Origin: a candidate division TM6 bacterium GW2011_GWE2_36_25
Lineage (GTDB): Bacteria; Babelota; Babeliae; Babelales; UBA12409
Reading direction: 5' to 3'
Assembly (NCBI GenBank): GCA_000991575.1
Contig: LBRU01000008.1
Span: forward strand, 1-41,688
Length of the DNA: 41,688 bases
In this document: positions 1 to 8,085 of the stretch, one piece after another
Position numbering within the stretch: the stretch's first letter is position 1
How the letters are laid out: each line of letters opens with the position of its first letter
Program-made: the position numbers and the translations under genes
Notes under the pieces: model-generated
Seen by the model: only the letters and a program-made list of their open reading frames with translations
Told to the model about the DNA's origin: nothing
Database searches by the model: none

Positions 1-181
1 TCCTTTTTGGAAATTGAGCATGTCTTTTTTTTGTCCAAAAATCTATTTTTCTATTTTCTAAAAACCCTTACCTAAGGCATTAACCATGCGTACGCCCTGC
101 TGAAAACAATAAAACTATTGAAAAAAGACGATAAATACCATTAAACTTGAAAGAGATATGTATAAAAAATGGAGGTAAAAA

Positions 182-1384
182 ATGAAAAGTTCACGAATAT
201 TATTATTAATTCTCGGTATTGGAATCTTTGTTTCGGCTCGCGCTGATACCTGTGCTGAAGTAAAAGCAGCGGTAGAAAAATTAAAAAAAGATATTTCTGA
301 ATTTAAAGATACGTTCACCAAGAAAATCACTTCTTTCTCTAATACGTATAATCCATTCAAGGAAGCCCTTGAAAAAGTGCAAACCAATCTTAAAACCTAT
401 CAAAGTGGTGCTCAATCATTTGTAGAAGGTGAAATTCCAGCACCTAATACACCATGTCCCTCAATCAATGCCGAATTAAAAGCAAAATTAGAAACCGCCC
501 AAAAATCATTCGACGCAACCAAACAAAATCTCTTAAATGCCATTTCCAAATATAAAGAGGCGTTACAAAAGCTCCTCACCTATTTAAACATCTCATCAGA
601 TCAGTTCAATGCAAATAACGCACTTCTCAAAGACAAAATCGTTGCATTATCCGACGATTTAAAAAAGGAACAAGAAAATAAGCAAAATGAATTTCAAAAA
701 AGAGCTGAAGAAATTAGAAAAAAAGCTGGCGACATAAAAGATGCCTGTATGCAAGATAATCTCAAAAATCTCGCTACGGCCTTAACTGAAGGCAATGTAA
801 CACAAAGCGTAACATCATTAAAAAATATCGGTAACACCGTAAAAACGATAAGCGCTATTCCTTCAAAAGTTGTTGCCGTTTCAGGAGATAAGGTTCTGGA
901 TGAAATAGGGGGCGCCTTGGGCGTAAACTTACCAAAAATTACTGAAATAACCAAAAAACTTGAAAACGTCAGCAAATCGATCAGCTCTGCAGCAAGCTCT
1001 GTCACAAAAGCCTTTGGTGGTGGAGGTCAAACAGCTACAGCAGGTTGTGACCAGAAAAATGAAGGCATGAGTATTATTATGTCAAACCCTAATTTAAGAA
1101 ATAAAATGCTAAGAAATGGAATAACCTGGTCAAAAGAAGGATACGAAATAAAAAAGATACTCAATGAAATTTATTGTAAAGGAAACTGTTCATTACTCAA
1201 AGCAAAATGTCCCGCTCTTGGTTGGAGAGCTTATCTTGAATGCTGTCGCGATAAAGTAGAAATGCCATTCTCTGGCGGCTCTTGTTATCAAAAACATTGT
1301 GGCTCGACTACTGAAGCTGCACAAAAAGCAGAAAGTGCAGCAAAGAGTGCCGCAAAAAAAGCTTTAAAAGGCTTTCATTTTTAA
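182..1384 (+). CDS. Secreted coiled-coil protein with Cys-rich C-terminal region
   Basis: The 400-residue product is not a family I recognise. A signal peptide covers about residues 1-21, with likely cleavage after the ARA of SARADTC. Long Lys/Glu/Gln-rich helical stretches at about 25-130 and 140-190 look like coiled coil. A low-complexity Ser/Ala/Gly stretch lies near 260-290. A C-terminal region of about 90 residues (from CDQKNEG) holds roughly ten cysteines, which suggests disulfides in the periplasm or outside the cell. The tail is Ala/Lys-rich. The start has a strong ribosome binding site, GGAGG, seven bases upstream. The gene stands alone and converges on cysS across a shared hairpin. 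An exported structural or host-contact role is only inference. Confidence 0.8.
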   Translation: MKSSRILLLILGIGIFVSARADTCAEVKAAVEKLKKDISEFKDTFTKKITSFSNTYNPFKEALEKVQTNLKTYQSGAQSFVEGEIPAPNTPCPSINAELKAKLETAQKSFDATKQNLLNAISKYKEALQKLLTYLNISSDQFNANNALLKDKIVALSDDLKKEQENKQNEFQKRAEEIRKKAGDIKDACMQDNLKNLATALTEGNVTQSVTSLKNIGNTVKTISAIPSKVVAVSGDKVLDEIGGALGVNLPKITEITKKLENVSKSISSAASSVTKAFGGGGQTATAGCDQKNEGMSIIMSNPNLRNKMLRNGITWSKEGYEIKKILNEIYCKGNCSLLKAKCPALGWRAYLECCRDKVEMPFSGGSCYQKHCGSTTEAAQKAESAAKSAAKKALKGFHF

Positions 1385-1400
1385 TAAATGGTAGATGTCA

Positions 1401-1436
1401 AAAAGAGCTCCATAATAATGTGGGGCTCTTTTGTTT
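1401..1436. terminator. Bidirectional intrinsic terminator
   Basis: An inverted repeat AAAAGAGC...GCTCTTTT with a short loop is followed by T-rich sequence. It lies between the convergent secreted-protein gene and cysS and could end transcripts from both sides. Confidence 0.75.
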
Positions 1437-1441
1437 TTCTC

Positions 1442-2788
1442 TTACAACTTCTTATCTTGCAATTCAACACCCATTGCACGCAATTGGTCACGAATTTTAT
1501 CAGCCATTGCCCAATCTTTGGCAACACGTGCCGTTTCACGTTGATCGATTAATGCTTGAATCCCTGGCGTAATTTCAACTATTTTTTCTTTAAGAGGAAG
1601 CAATGTTAAACCTAAAACAATATTTAAAAATCGTTTAACCATTGCAGCTTCTTCTGGTTTAGCTTTAAGTTGATCAAGGTTTTCAAACAAAACACCAAAC
1701 ACTCCTGCCGTATTAAGATCATCACATAAAAAGCTGAGCATTTTTTCTATGATAGATGATTGCTGCAGCTGCTCATTGGTAATTGCATCAGCATTAACAT
1801 CTTCAAATACGCGCACCAATCTTTTATAACTTTTTTCAGCAGCTTGCAATCCATCATGAGAAAAATCGAGCGGAATATTATAATTGTGATTCAAATAATA
1901 AAAACGAACGACCATCGGATCAAATTCTTTAAAAATATCGCGAATCGTAAAAAAATTGCCCAATGATTTTGACATCTTTTCTTGGTTGATACGAACAAAT
2001 GCATTGTGCAACCAATAATTTGCAAAATTAGGACCATAAACACCTTCAGATTGCGCAATTTCATTTTCATGATGAGGAAAAATCAGATCCATACCACCAC
2101 CATGAAGATCAATGTGCGGAGCAAGTAATGTCGACGCCATCGCCGAACACTCAATATGCCAACCGGGTCTACCATAACCCCACGGACTCTTCCAAAAAGT
2201 TCCTTCAGGTTCAGTTTTCCAAAGCGCAAAATCTAATGGATCTCTCTTTTTATCATTAATTTCAACCCGAGCACCAGCTTGCAAATCCTCCAATTGACGT
2301 TTTGATAATTTGCCATACTCCGGAAAACTGCGCACAGCATAATAGACATCACCGTCAACGACATACGCATGACCTTTTTCAATTAATCTCTGAATAAGGT
2401 CAATCATTGCATCAATTGTCTGTGTTGCACGTGGTTGAAAAGTTGGCGTTAAACAATTCAGATCATGCATATCTTGAGTAAATGATTTTATATATTTTTC
2501 GGCAATCTCTTGATAACGCAAACGATCACCCAATTCTTTTTCTGCGCGATTCAATAACTTATCATCAATGTCAGTAAAATTGCGTGCATAAGCAACGTCA
2601 TTACCAAGAAATTGCAAAAGACGATACAACACATCAAATGTTACGTAACAACGACCATGACCAATATGTGCATTATCATACGGAGTCACACCACAAACAT
2701 ACATTAAAATTTTTCCAGGCGTTTGTGGCTTAAATTCTTCTTTGTTTCTCGATAAAGTATTGGTTAAAAATAATTTGTTTTTTGTCAT
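1442..2788 (-). CDS. cysS: Cysteine--tRNA ligase
   Basis: CysRS charges tRNA-Cys with cysteine using ATP in the cytoplasm. The 448-residue length is typical, if slightly short. The class I HIGH motif (HIGHGR, residues 41-46) follows a Cys at 32 that is the usual first zinc ligand. The remaining zinc-site context (WHIECSAM, then HGGGMDLIFPHHENE) is present. KMSKS is at about 270-274, followed by LGNFF. The C-terminal region ends in the usual short helical domain (KIRDQLRAMGVELQD). The start is ATG, with a divergent bamA upstream across a 160-bp spacer. I see nothing degenerate in it. Confidence 0.97.
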   Translation of the reverse strand: MTKNKLFLTNTLSRNKEEFKPQTPGKILMYVCGVTPYDNAHIGHGRCYVTFDVLYRLLQFLGNDVAYARNFTDIDDKLLNRAEKELGDRLRYQEIAEKYIKSFTQDMHDLNCLTPTFQPRATQTIDAMIDLIQRLIEKGHAYVVDGDVYYAVRSFPEYGKLSKRQLEDLQAGARVEINDKKRDPLDFALWKTEPEGTFWKSPWGYGRPGWHIECSAMASTLLAPHIDLHGGGMDLIFPHHENEIAQSEGVYGPNFANYWLHNAFVRINQEKMSKSLGNFFTIRDIFKEFDPMVVRFYYLNHNYNIPLDFSHDGLQAAEKSYKRLVRVFEDVNADAITNEQLQQSSIIEKMLSFLCDDLNTAGVFGVLFENLDQLKAKPEEAAMVKRFLNIVLGLTLLPLKEKIVEITPGIQALIDQRETARVAKDWAMADKIRDQLRAMGVELQDKKL

Positions 2789-2828
2789 GATCCTTGTCCA
2801 ATTTGCATATCTATTTTTTGAGTTAGTA

Positions 2829-2910
2829 TATAATTAATTATGGTGAGAGTAAAAAACATCGAAGGAGATGCTGGCTAAATTCTTAAAATCTAGTATCATA
2901 TAATCGATGT
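2829..2910 (+). promoter_or_regulatory. Candidate promoter region for bamA
   Basis: Two TATAAT hexamers, at 2829-2834 and 2899-2904, lie in the divergent spacer between cysS and bamA. Neither has a good TTGACA-like -35 at 16-18 bases, so only the -10 elements are supported. The second would give a leader of about 40 nt before bamA. The same spacer must also hold the cysS promoter on the other strand. Confidence 0.35.
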
Positions 2911-2952
2911 TCCCGACATAAAAATGCATTTTGACTATCGGAGTCTAGATTG

Positions 2953-5472
2953 ATGCAAAAAAAGGTAGTAAATAAGAGTATTAGAATAATTTCTTTACTC
3001 GTTTTCATCAGTATCTTTTGTTCATCGTTATATGCAGAAGATGCAAACAATGAACAAAAACCAGCACCAGTTTTATCTGAACTAAGTATTCCCCAGCTCA
3101 AAGAACGGATTATTAATAAAATTCATGTCATACGAAATAATCCCAATAAGTTTCTTACCAATGACGCGGTCAAGAGCTATATTCCTTTTGTTGAAGATGC
3201 ACCATTCGATCCAGCCAAAAGCAATAAATTAATAAAAAAATTATTTGAACTTGGATTTTTTGAAAACATACAATTACGTGGCAAACTTGTAGGCGAAGAC
3301 AGAATAGATCTTTATCTAATTCTCGATGAATTACCTGAAGTCTATGATATTGAAATCACAGGCAATCATGCAGTGACTGATCAAAAAATAGAATCTGAGC
3401 TCAAACTGAGCGAGCTTCGTGCAATCAATCAAAGAAAACTTAATAATATCATTCGTAAATTGCGAAAACTCTATCAAAATAAAAATTTTCATTTAGTTGA
3501 TATTCGCGGCGAAATAAAACTTAATGAAAACAAAAAAGCGATTATCATCATTAAAATAAATGAAGATATTAAATCACTTATTAAAAAAGTTCTCTTTATT
3601 GGCAACAAGCATGTTCGCAGCAAAAAATTAAAAAGCTTTATTCCAAGTCGTGAGGATTGGATTTTAGGCTTTATGACAAAAGCGGGAAGTTATCAACCAG
3701 ATCAGCTCTCACAAGATAAACGAGCATTGGAATATTATTACAAAACACTTGGATTTCTTGCCGCGAAGGTGCTCGACGCAAAACTTGTCATGGACCCAAC
3801 AACAAAGCAATACATGATAACTTTTTACATTCATGAAGGCGACCAATATCGCATCAAAGATCTTCACGTACAAAGCACTGAACAACTAAGTGAACATCAA
3901 TTGTTAAATTTCTTACCGATGAAATCGGGCGATCTCTTCTCAATGGAACACGTCAAAGATTCGATGGAGATATTAAAAAAAATATTTGGTGAATATGGAT
4001 ATATTTTTGTCGATATTCAACCATCAATTATCCCAAATGAAGAAAATAGAACGGTAAATATCTCTTTTGACGTTGATCTTGGCAACAAAGTCTATCTCAA
4101 TCGCTTAACCATTAAAGGTAATAAGAGAACGCGCGATCACATCATTCGTCGAAAAATAAATTTTAGTGAAGGTGATTTGTTAAGTTATCAACGAATGGAG
4201 CAATCAAAAAATCGCATTGAAGCTCTCTCTTATTGGGATCAAAAAGATGGCGTTCAGTGGAAAATAAATCGCATCAATGATAATCTCGCTGATCTCGACT
4301 TAATTGTAAAGGATGCAAAAACAGGTAAATTAATGGCCCAATTTGGGTGGGGCGGCAACGAAATGAATATGCAATCAGCATCAGCCGGCTTTAATTTTGG
4401 TGTCAGTGCGAGTGATATAAACTTCCTTGGTAAAGGACTTCAATTCAATACCGTATTTAATTGGTCAAAACAAGAATGGGCGCTCGCATTTGATTTTACC
4501 GAACCATATTTAATGGACCGCCCGCTATCAGTCGGTTATAATATGCACGTCAATAAAGTACAACGCAGTGAAGAAATCGAAAGTATTAACGATCTTTCTG
4601 AACGTTACATGGGTGGCTCATTCCATACCGCATACATCTTAACCAAATGGGCAATTGACACTATCTTCCGCGGTATTATTGGTATCGAAAATATAAAATT
4701 GAATCGGCCACCAACTCTCAGGCCTGATGTGTGCGATAATCCGGGAGCCTGTGCTTACAGCAAAATAATTCAACAACAATTTAAAGACGGCACGATGGGA
4801 TATCTCAATCTAGAAGTTGGTCAAGATATGCGAAATCATTTATTACATCCATCAGCTGGTTATCAATGGTCTGCTGTCTCACGTATCGGTTTTCCAACAG
4901 TCAAATTCGGATTCTGGCGGCTGGACCTCGATTACAGCTGGTATGCGTCGCTTATTGATGAATACGGCCTCGTTGTCGGGTTCCATATGCATGGCGGCTA
5001 TGTTCGACCATTGCAAAATAAAACAATTCCATTTAAAGAATTATTCAATATTGGTGGTCCAGCAACCGTTCGTGGCTTTGAATGGGGTCAAATTAGTCCA
5101 TCATTCAATTTGAATCCATGGCGCAATGTCGATGAAATTATTGGCGACCGCTTCACCGAACCACTTGGTGGCAGAAAAGCACTTGTCATAAATCTTGAAT
5201 TGACATTCCCAATCAAAAAAGATTATTCCGTTGTTGGTGCACTCTTCTATGATGGTGGTTCAGGATGGGAATTGCCAAACAATTTAAATATTACTCAGGC
5301 AGAATGTAATACCTTTATTTACAATGCCTGTTTTGATTATCGACAAGCAATTGGCATTGGCATACGCATGCTACAGCCACAAAATATGAAGATTGACTGG
5401 GGCTTCAAACTTGATCGACGTCCAGGAGAAACCGCAAGCGTTGTTCACTTTAGTACCTGGAGAGAATTCTAA
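2953..5472 (+). CDS. bamA: Outer membrane protein assembly factor BamA (Omp85)
   Basis: BamA folds and inserts beta-barrel proteins into the outer membrane. The 839-residue product has a signal peptide (about 1-29, ending near SSLYAEDA). It then has a series of POTRA domains to about residue 420, recognisable by spaced motifs such as EITGNHAVTDQKIESEL and LTIKGNKRTRDHIIRRKI. A C-terminal 16-strand-type barrel follows. The conserved loop-6 VRGF motif (GPATVRGFEWG) is at about 706. The protein ends in Phe (STWREF), as expected for a BAM substrate. I chose ATG at 2953 over the adjacent TTG at 2950 because GGAG at 2940-2943 sits nine bases away. Its presence shows a didermic envelope. ftsL and ftsI follow on the same strand. 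Confidence 0.96.
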   Translation: MQKKVVNKSIRIISLLVFISIFCSSLYAEDANNEQKPAPVLSELSIPQLKERIINKIHVIRNNPNKFLTNDAVKSYIPFVEDAPFDPAKSNKLIKKLFELGFFENIQLRGKLVGEDRIDLYLILDELPEVYDIEITGNHAVTDQKIESELKLSELRAINQRKLNNIIRKLRKLYQNKNFHLVDIRGEIKLNENKKAIIIIKINEDIKSLIKKVLFIGNKHVRSKKLKSFIPSREDWILGFMTKAGSYQPDQLSQDKRALEYYYKTLGFLAAKVLDAKLVMDPTTKQYMITFYIHEGDQYRIKDLHVQSTEQLSEHQLLNFLPMKSGDLFSMEHVKDSMEILKKIFGEYGYIFVDIQPSIIPNEENRTVNISFDVDLGNKVYLNRLTIKGNKRTRDHIIRRKINFSEGDLLSYQRMEQSKNRIEALSYWDQKDGVQWKINRINDNLADLDLIVKDAKTGKLMAQFGWGGNEMNMQSASAGFNFGVSASDINFLGKGLQFNTVFNWSKQEWALAFDFTEPYLMDRPLSVGYNMHVNKVQRSEEIESINDLSERYMGGSFHTAYILTKWAIDTIFRGIIGIENIKLNRPPTLRPDVCDNPGACAYSKIIQQQFKDGTMGYLNLEVGQDMRNHLLHPSAGYQWSAVSRIGFPTVKFGFWRLDLDYSWYASLIDEYGLVVGFHMHGGYVRPLQNKTIPFKELFNIGGPATVRGFEWGQISPSFNLNPWRNVDEIIGDRFTEPLGGRKALVINLELTFPIKKDYSVVGALFYDGGSGWELPNNLNITQAECNTFIYNACFDYRQAIGIGIRMLQPQNMKIDWGFKLDRRPGETASVVHFSTWREF

Positions 5473-5546
5473 CCAACTCTTCTTTTATTCGAAAGAGTCA
5501 GCTAAGCTAAAAAACAGATGCTTCGTGTTAAAAAAGGGAAGCAATT

Positions 5547-5846
5547 ATGACACGAACAAAAAAATATATCGTACTATTTATTTTTATCAATATTATTTTC
5601 ATTTTTCTTTTAATTTATAAGCAAAGCCTCTTTACTAAAGCTTCTTATGAACAACAAATTCTTGAGCAACAACGCAATGAATTACGCGAAGAAGAAATGA
5701 CCTTCACTCAACAATTTTATCAACTAAAAAACCCTAAAAAAATAAATGAGTACGCAACTAAAAAACTGGGCATGAAAAAAATGTCATTACAACAAGCAAA
5801 AAAAATAAGCCCAGATGGCACAAATATTATGAATGATGAAGATTAG
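5547..5846 (+). CDS. ftsL: FtsL/FtsB-like cell division protein
   Basis: This is a 99-residue bitopic membrane protein. A short basic N-terminus leads into a transmembrane helix at about 9-25, then a coiled coil rich in Glu/Gln (about 30-70). It ends in a motif typical of FtsL: NPKKINEYATKKLGMKK resembles the usual R-I-E-E-x-A-x-K-L-G-M sequence. FtsL joins FtsB and FtsQ in the divisome and activates FtsWI. The next gene is a class B penicillin-binding protein, which repeats the conserved ftsL-ftsI order. The start ATG has AAGGGAAGC upstream. The family evolves fast, so the symbol rests on motif and context rather than overall similarity. Confidence 0.75.
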   Translation: MTRTKKYIVLFIFINIIFIFLLIYKQSLFTKASYEQQILEQQRNELREEEMTFTQQFYQLKNPKKINEYATKKLGMKKMSLQQAKKISPDGTNIMNDED

Positions 5847-5878
5847 GAATATTCCATTAAAAAATATAATGCTCGTAT

Positions 5879-6021
5879 GGTTCGACAGGCTCACCACGAG
5901 CGCAATTTCGCTTTTATCTTCATTTCTCAATTTAGATAAAGAAAAACAAAAATCTATTTATACTGATGCTTCGCCTACGCTCAGCACTAAAAACTGCGCT
6001 CGTCCTGAGCTTGTCGAAGGA
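5879..6021. repeat. Palindromic intergenic repeat between ftsL and ftsI
   Basis: GTTCGACAGGCTCACCACGAGCG (5880-5902) and its near inverse complement GCGCTCGTCCTGAGCTTGTCGAAGG (5997-6021) flank about 95 bp. The arms could form a long imperfect hairpin. A Met-initiated frame at 5833-6096 runs through it, but its product has no protein-like character, so I treat the region as a repeat and not a gene. Confidence 0.6.
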
Positions 6022-6088
6022 AACGAGCACATTTTCAACAAAGTAAGTCATAAGAATTTTAACCTAAAAATGATAAAGGAGCATACTA

Positions 6089-7720
6089 GTGAATAACGGA
6101 AAAAAAATACGATCCGGCATTCTCTTTTTCTTCTTTCTCATCGTTTATCTCTTCATTCTCGGAAACATTTTTTACATTCAAATAATTCAAAGACCATTTT
6201 TTAGTGAATTGGGAAAACAACAATACCATGGAACGGTCACCACACATCCGCCACGTGCGCCCATTTATGATTGCCATGGAAAACCGGTAGCCATAAACGC
6301 TGATTGTTTATCTGCGTTTATATTACCCAAACAACTTGAAGAGCCAGAAAAACTAAAAATTTTTCTCAATAAACATTTACCTCACATAACTGAACGATGG
6401 AATGATCACCAAAAGAAACATTTTTTATACATTAAACGACGCATTTCACCTGCAGAAATGGCTCTTTTTAAAAATAGTAACGTGCAAGACATTAAATTTA
6501 TTAAAGAACCATGTCGCTTTTATCCTGCCGAAACGATGGGCACATTAATTGGCATCACCGATATTGATAACAATGGTCTTTTTGGTATTGAAAAAATATT
6601 TAATGAAAAATTAAAAGGTAAACCGACCGTTCATTCACTTGAACGCGACGCACGTTCGGGTCATTTTTATTTCAACAAAAAAACGACTATGCAAGGAAAA
6701 GATGGTACACCTGTCTACTTAACCATAGATAGCGATTTGCAGTATCTCGCTTACGAAGAATTAAAAGATATACTTGAACGCTTTGAAGCAAAAGAAGGTG
6801 GCATTGTCATTATTGATCCAATAACAGGTGCTGTCCTTACCTCACTCTCTTATCCAGATTTTAACCCCAATGAAACTAAATCAATTGATCTAACATACAC
6901 AAAAAATTTTCCGTTAACGCAAGGCTATGAAGTCGGTTCAGTTATAAAAGTTTTTTCAGCAATGTCCGCCCTCGAAGAAGGGGCTGTTACTTGCGATGAA
7001 ATGGTTGACTGTGAAGGAAAATTGTCTGCTTACATCGATGGAATGAAAGTAAACACTGTCTCAGCTCAAGGAATAATTCCATTTTCAGAGGTCATTGAAA
7101 AAACAAATAATATCGGCACCGCAAAGGTTGTTCGTCGCGTTGGCAAAAAATTGTTCGATCATTATAAAAAACTCGGTTTTGCAAAGAAAACAGCCCTTGA
7201 TTTTCCGGGAGAACATGCGGGATTTATTACGCCACCAGATAAATGGTCAAAACGTTCGATTATTTCGCTCTCATTTGGTTATGAAATTCGCGTTACCATG
7301 ATGCAACTGGCACAAGCTTTTGCACTCATTGTTAATAATGGATGCCTGAAGCCACTTCATATTATTAAAGGCAAAGAGTTGCCACTCTCTGAACCACTTT
7401 ACAGTCAAAAGACAATCGAAGAAATAAGACAAATATTAACAAATACCGTTCAACGAGGAACGGCCCATCGTGCTAACATTAAGGGCTATCACATTATGGG
7501 AAAAACAGGCACTGCGAATTTAATAGAAAATGGAAAATATAATCCACAAAAAAATATCTTTACTTTCTGCGGCATCATTGAAAAGGATGATTATAAGCGG
7601 GTTATTATTACATACATAAAAGAATCACAACTTAAACGATTACTCTACTCTGCCATGGTAGCTGTCCCTCTTTTCGAGCGAGTAGCTGAAAAAATGCTCA
7701 TTCATGATAAAATTATTTAA
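6089..7720 (+). CDS. ftsI: Penicillin-binding protein, FtsI/PBP2 class (septal transpeptidase)
   Basis: This class B PBP cross-links peptidoglycan at the septum. Of 543 residues, about 9-30 form the single transmembrane anchor. A dimerisation domain follows (PPRAPIYDCHGKPVA at about 54). The transpeptidase domain carries the nucleophile motif SVIK (284-287) and the KTG motif (472-474). The middle SxN motif reads TNN (339-341), a Ser-to-Thr change. The start codon is GTG, supported by AAAGGA (6075-6080) eight bases upstream; no ATG nearby is better placed. The position behind an ftsL-like gene supports FtsI over PBP2. The 240-bp gap to ftsL holds a palindromic repeat. No PASTA domain is seen. 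Confidence 0.92.
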   Translation: MNNGKKIRSGILFFFFLIVYLFILGNIFYIQIIQRPFFSELGKQQYHGTVTTHPPRAPIYDCHGKPVAINADCLSAFILPKQLEEPEKLKIFLNKHLPHITERWNDHQKKHFLYIKRRISPAEMALFKNSNVQDIKFIKEPCRFYPAETMGTLIGITDIDNNGLFGIEKIFNEKLKGKPTVHSLERDARSGHFYFNKKTTMQGKDGTPVYLTIDSDLQYLAYEELKDILERFEAKEGGIVIIDPITGAVLTSLSYPDFNPNETKSIDLTYTKNFPLTQGYEVGSVIKVFSAMSALEEGAVTCDEMVDCEGKLSAYIDGMKVNTVSAQGIIPFSEVIEKTNNIGTAKVVRRVGKKLFDHYKKLGFAKKTALDFPGEHAGFITPPDKWSKRSIISLSFGYEIRVTMMQLAQAFALIVNNGCLKPLHIIKGKELPLSEPLYSQKTIEEIRQILTNTVQRGTAHRANIKGYHIMGKTGTANLIENGKYNPQKNIFTFCGIIEKDDYKRVIITYIKESQLKRLLYSAMVAVPLFERVAEKMLIHDKII

Positions 7721-7725
7721 CACAA

Positions 7726-7844
7726 GTTCGATAAATAATAAACGTTGAAATATGTTATTAATGAAAATAAAAGCAAAGCGTTCGCCATAAGCGAACTTGG
7801 AACGAAGAGAAAAGTGAGTCGAATGGTTTTATCGAACGCTCTTT
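7726..7844. repeat. MITE-like palindromic repeat, copy A1
   Basis: A 119-bp unit bounded by GTTCGATAA and TTATCGAAC ends, with an internal perfect hairpin GTTCGC-CATAA-GCGAAC. Its inverse complement recurs at 20754-20870 with few differences; the terminal 35 bases match exactly. It begins just after ftsI and may double as a transcript end. Confidence 0.75.
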
Positions 7845-7892
7845 GTTAAACTTTCTTTGTAATTTTAGAAAAATAGGATAATTTATTGCGCA

Positions 7893-8060
7893 TTCGGTGA
7901 GACCCTTCGAGACACTCGCTATGCTCGTTCCTCAGGGCGAACGCGTCAAGTAAAATTGTAAGAATGAAGAATGCGTTCGCCCTGAGCGAAGTCGAAGGGT
8001 TTTATCGAACGCGAGAAGTAAAAATTATCTTAAAATAAGGATATCAACAACTCGCGTTTA
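7893..8060. repeat. MITE-like palindromic repeat, copy B1
   Basis: This block contains two opposed GCGTTCGCCCTGAGCG-type arms, and then an 83-bp stretch (7968-8050) that is identical, in inverse orientation, to 41606-41688 at the end of the window. Immediately after it, copy B1 lacks eight bases that the 41-kb copy has. It fills the space before the acid-ceramidase-like gene. Confidence 0.8.
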
Positions 8061-8085
8061 TTTAATAAAATCATAAAAGGTTGTT

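Noticed and set aside
5833-6096. An 87-codon frame between ftsL and ftsI
   Set aside because: It reads straight through a palindromic repeat, including the CARPELVEG-type string seen when such repeats are translated. It overlaps both neighbours.
7726-8060. CRISPR array
   Set aside because: The repeats are few, palindromic and unevenly spaced, without regular unique spacers; no cas genes occur in the window.
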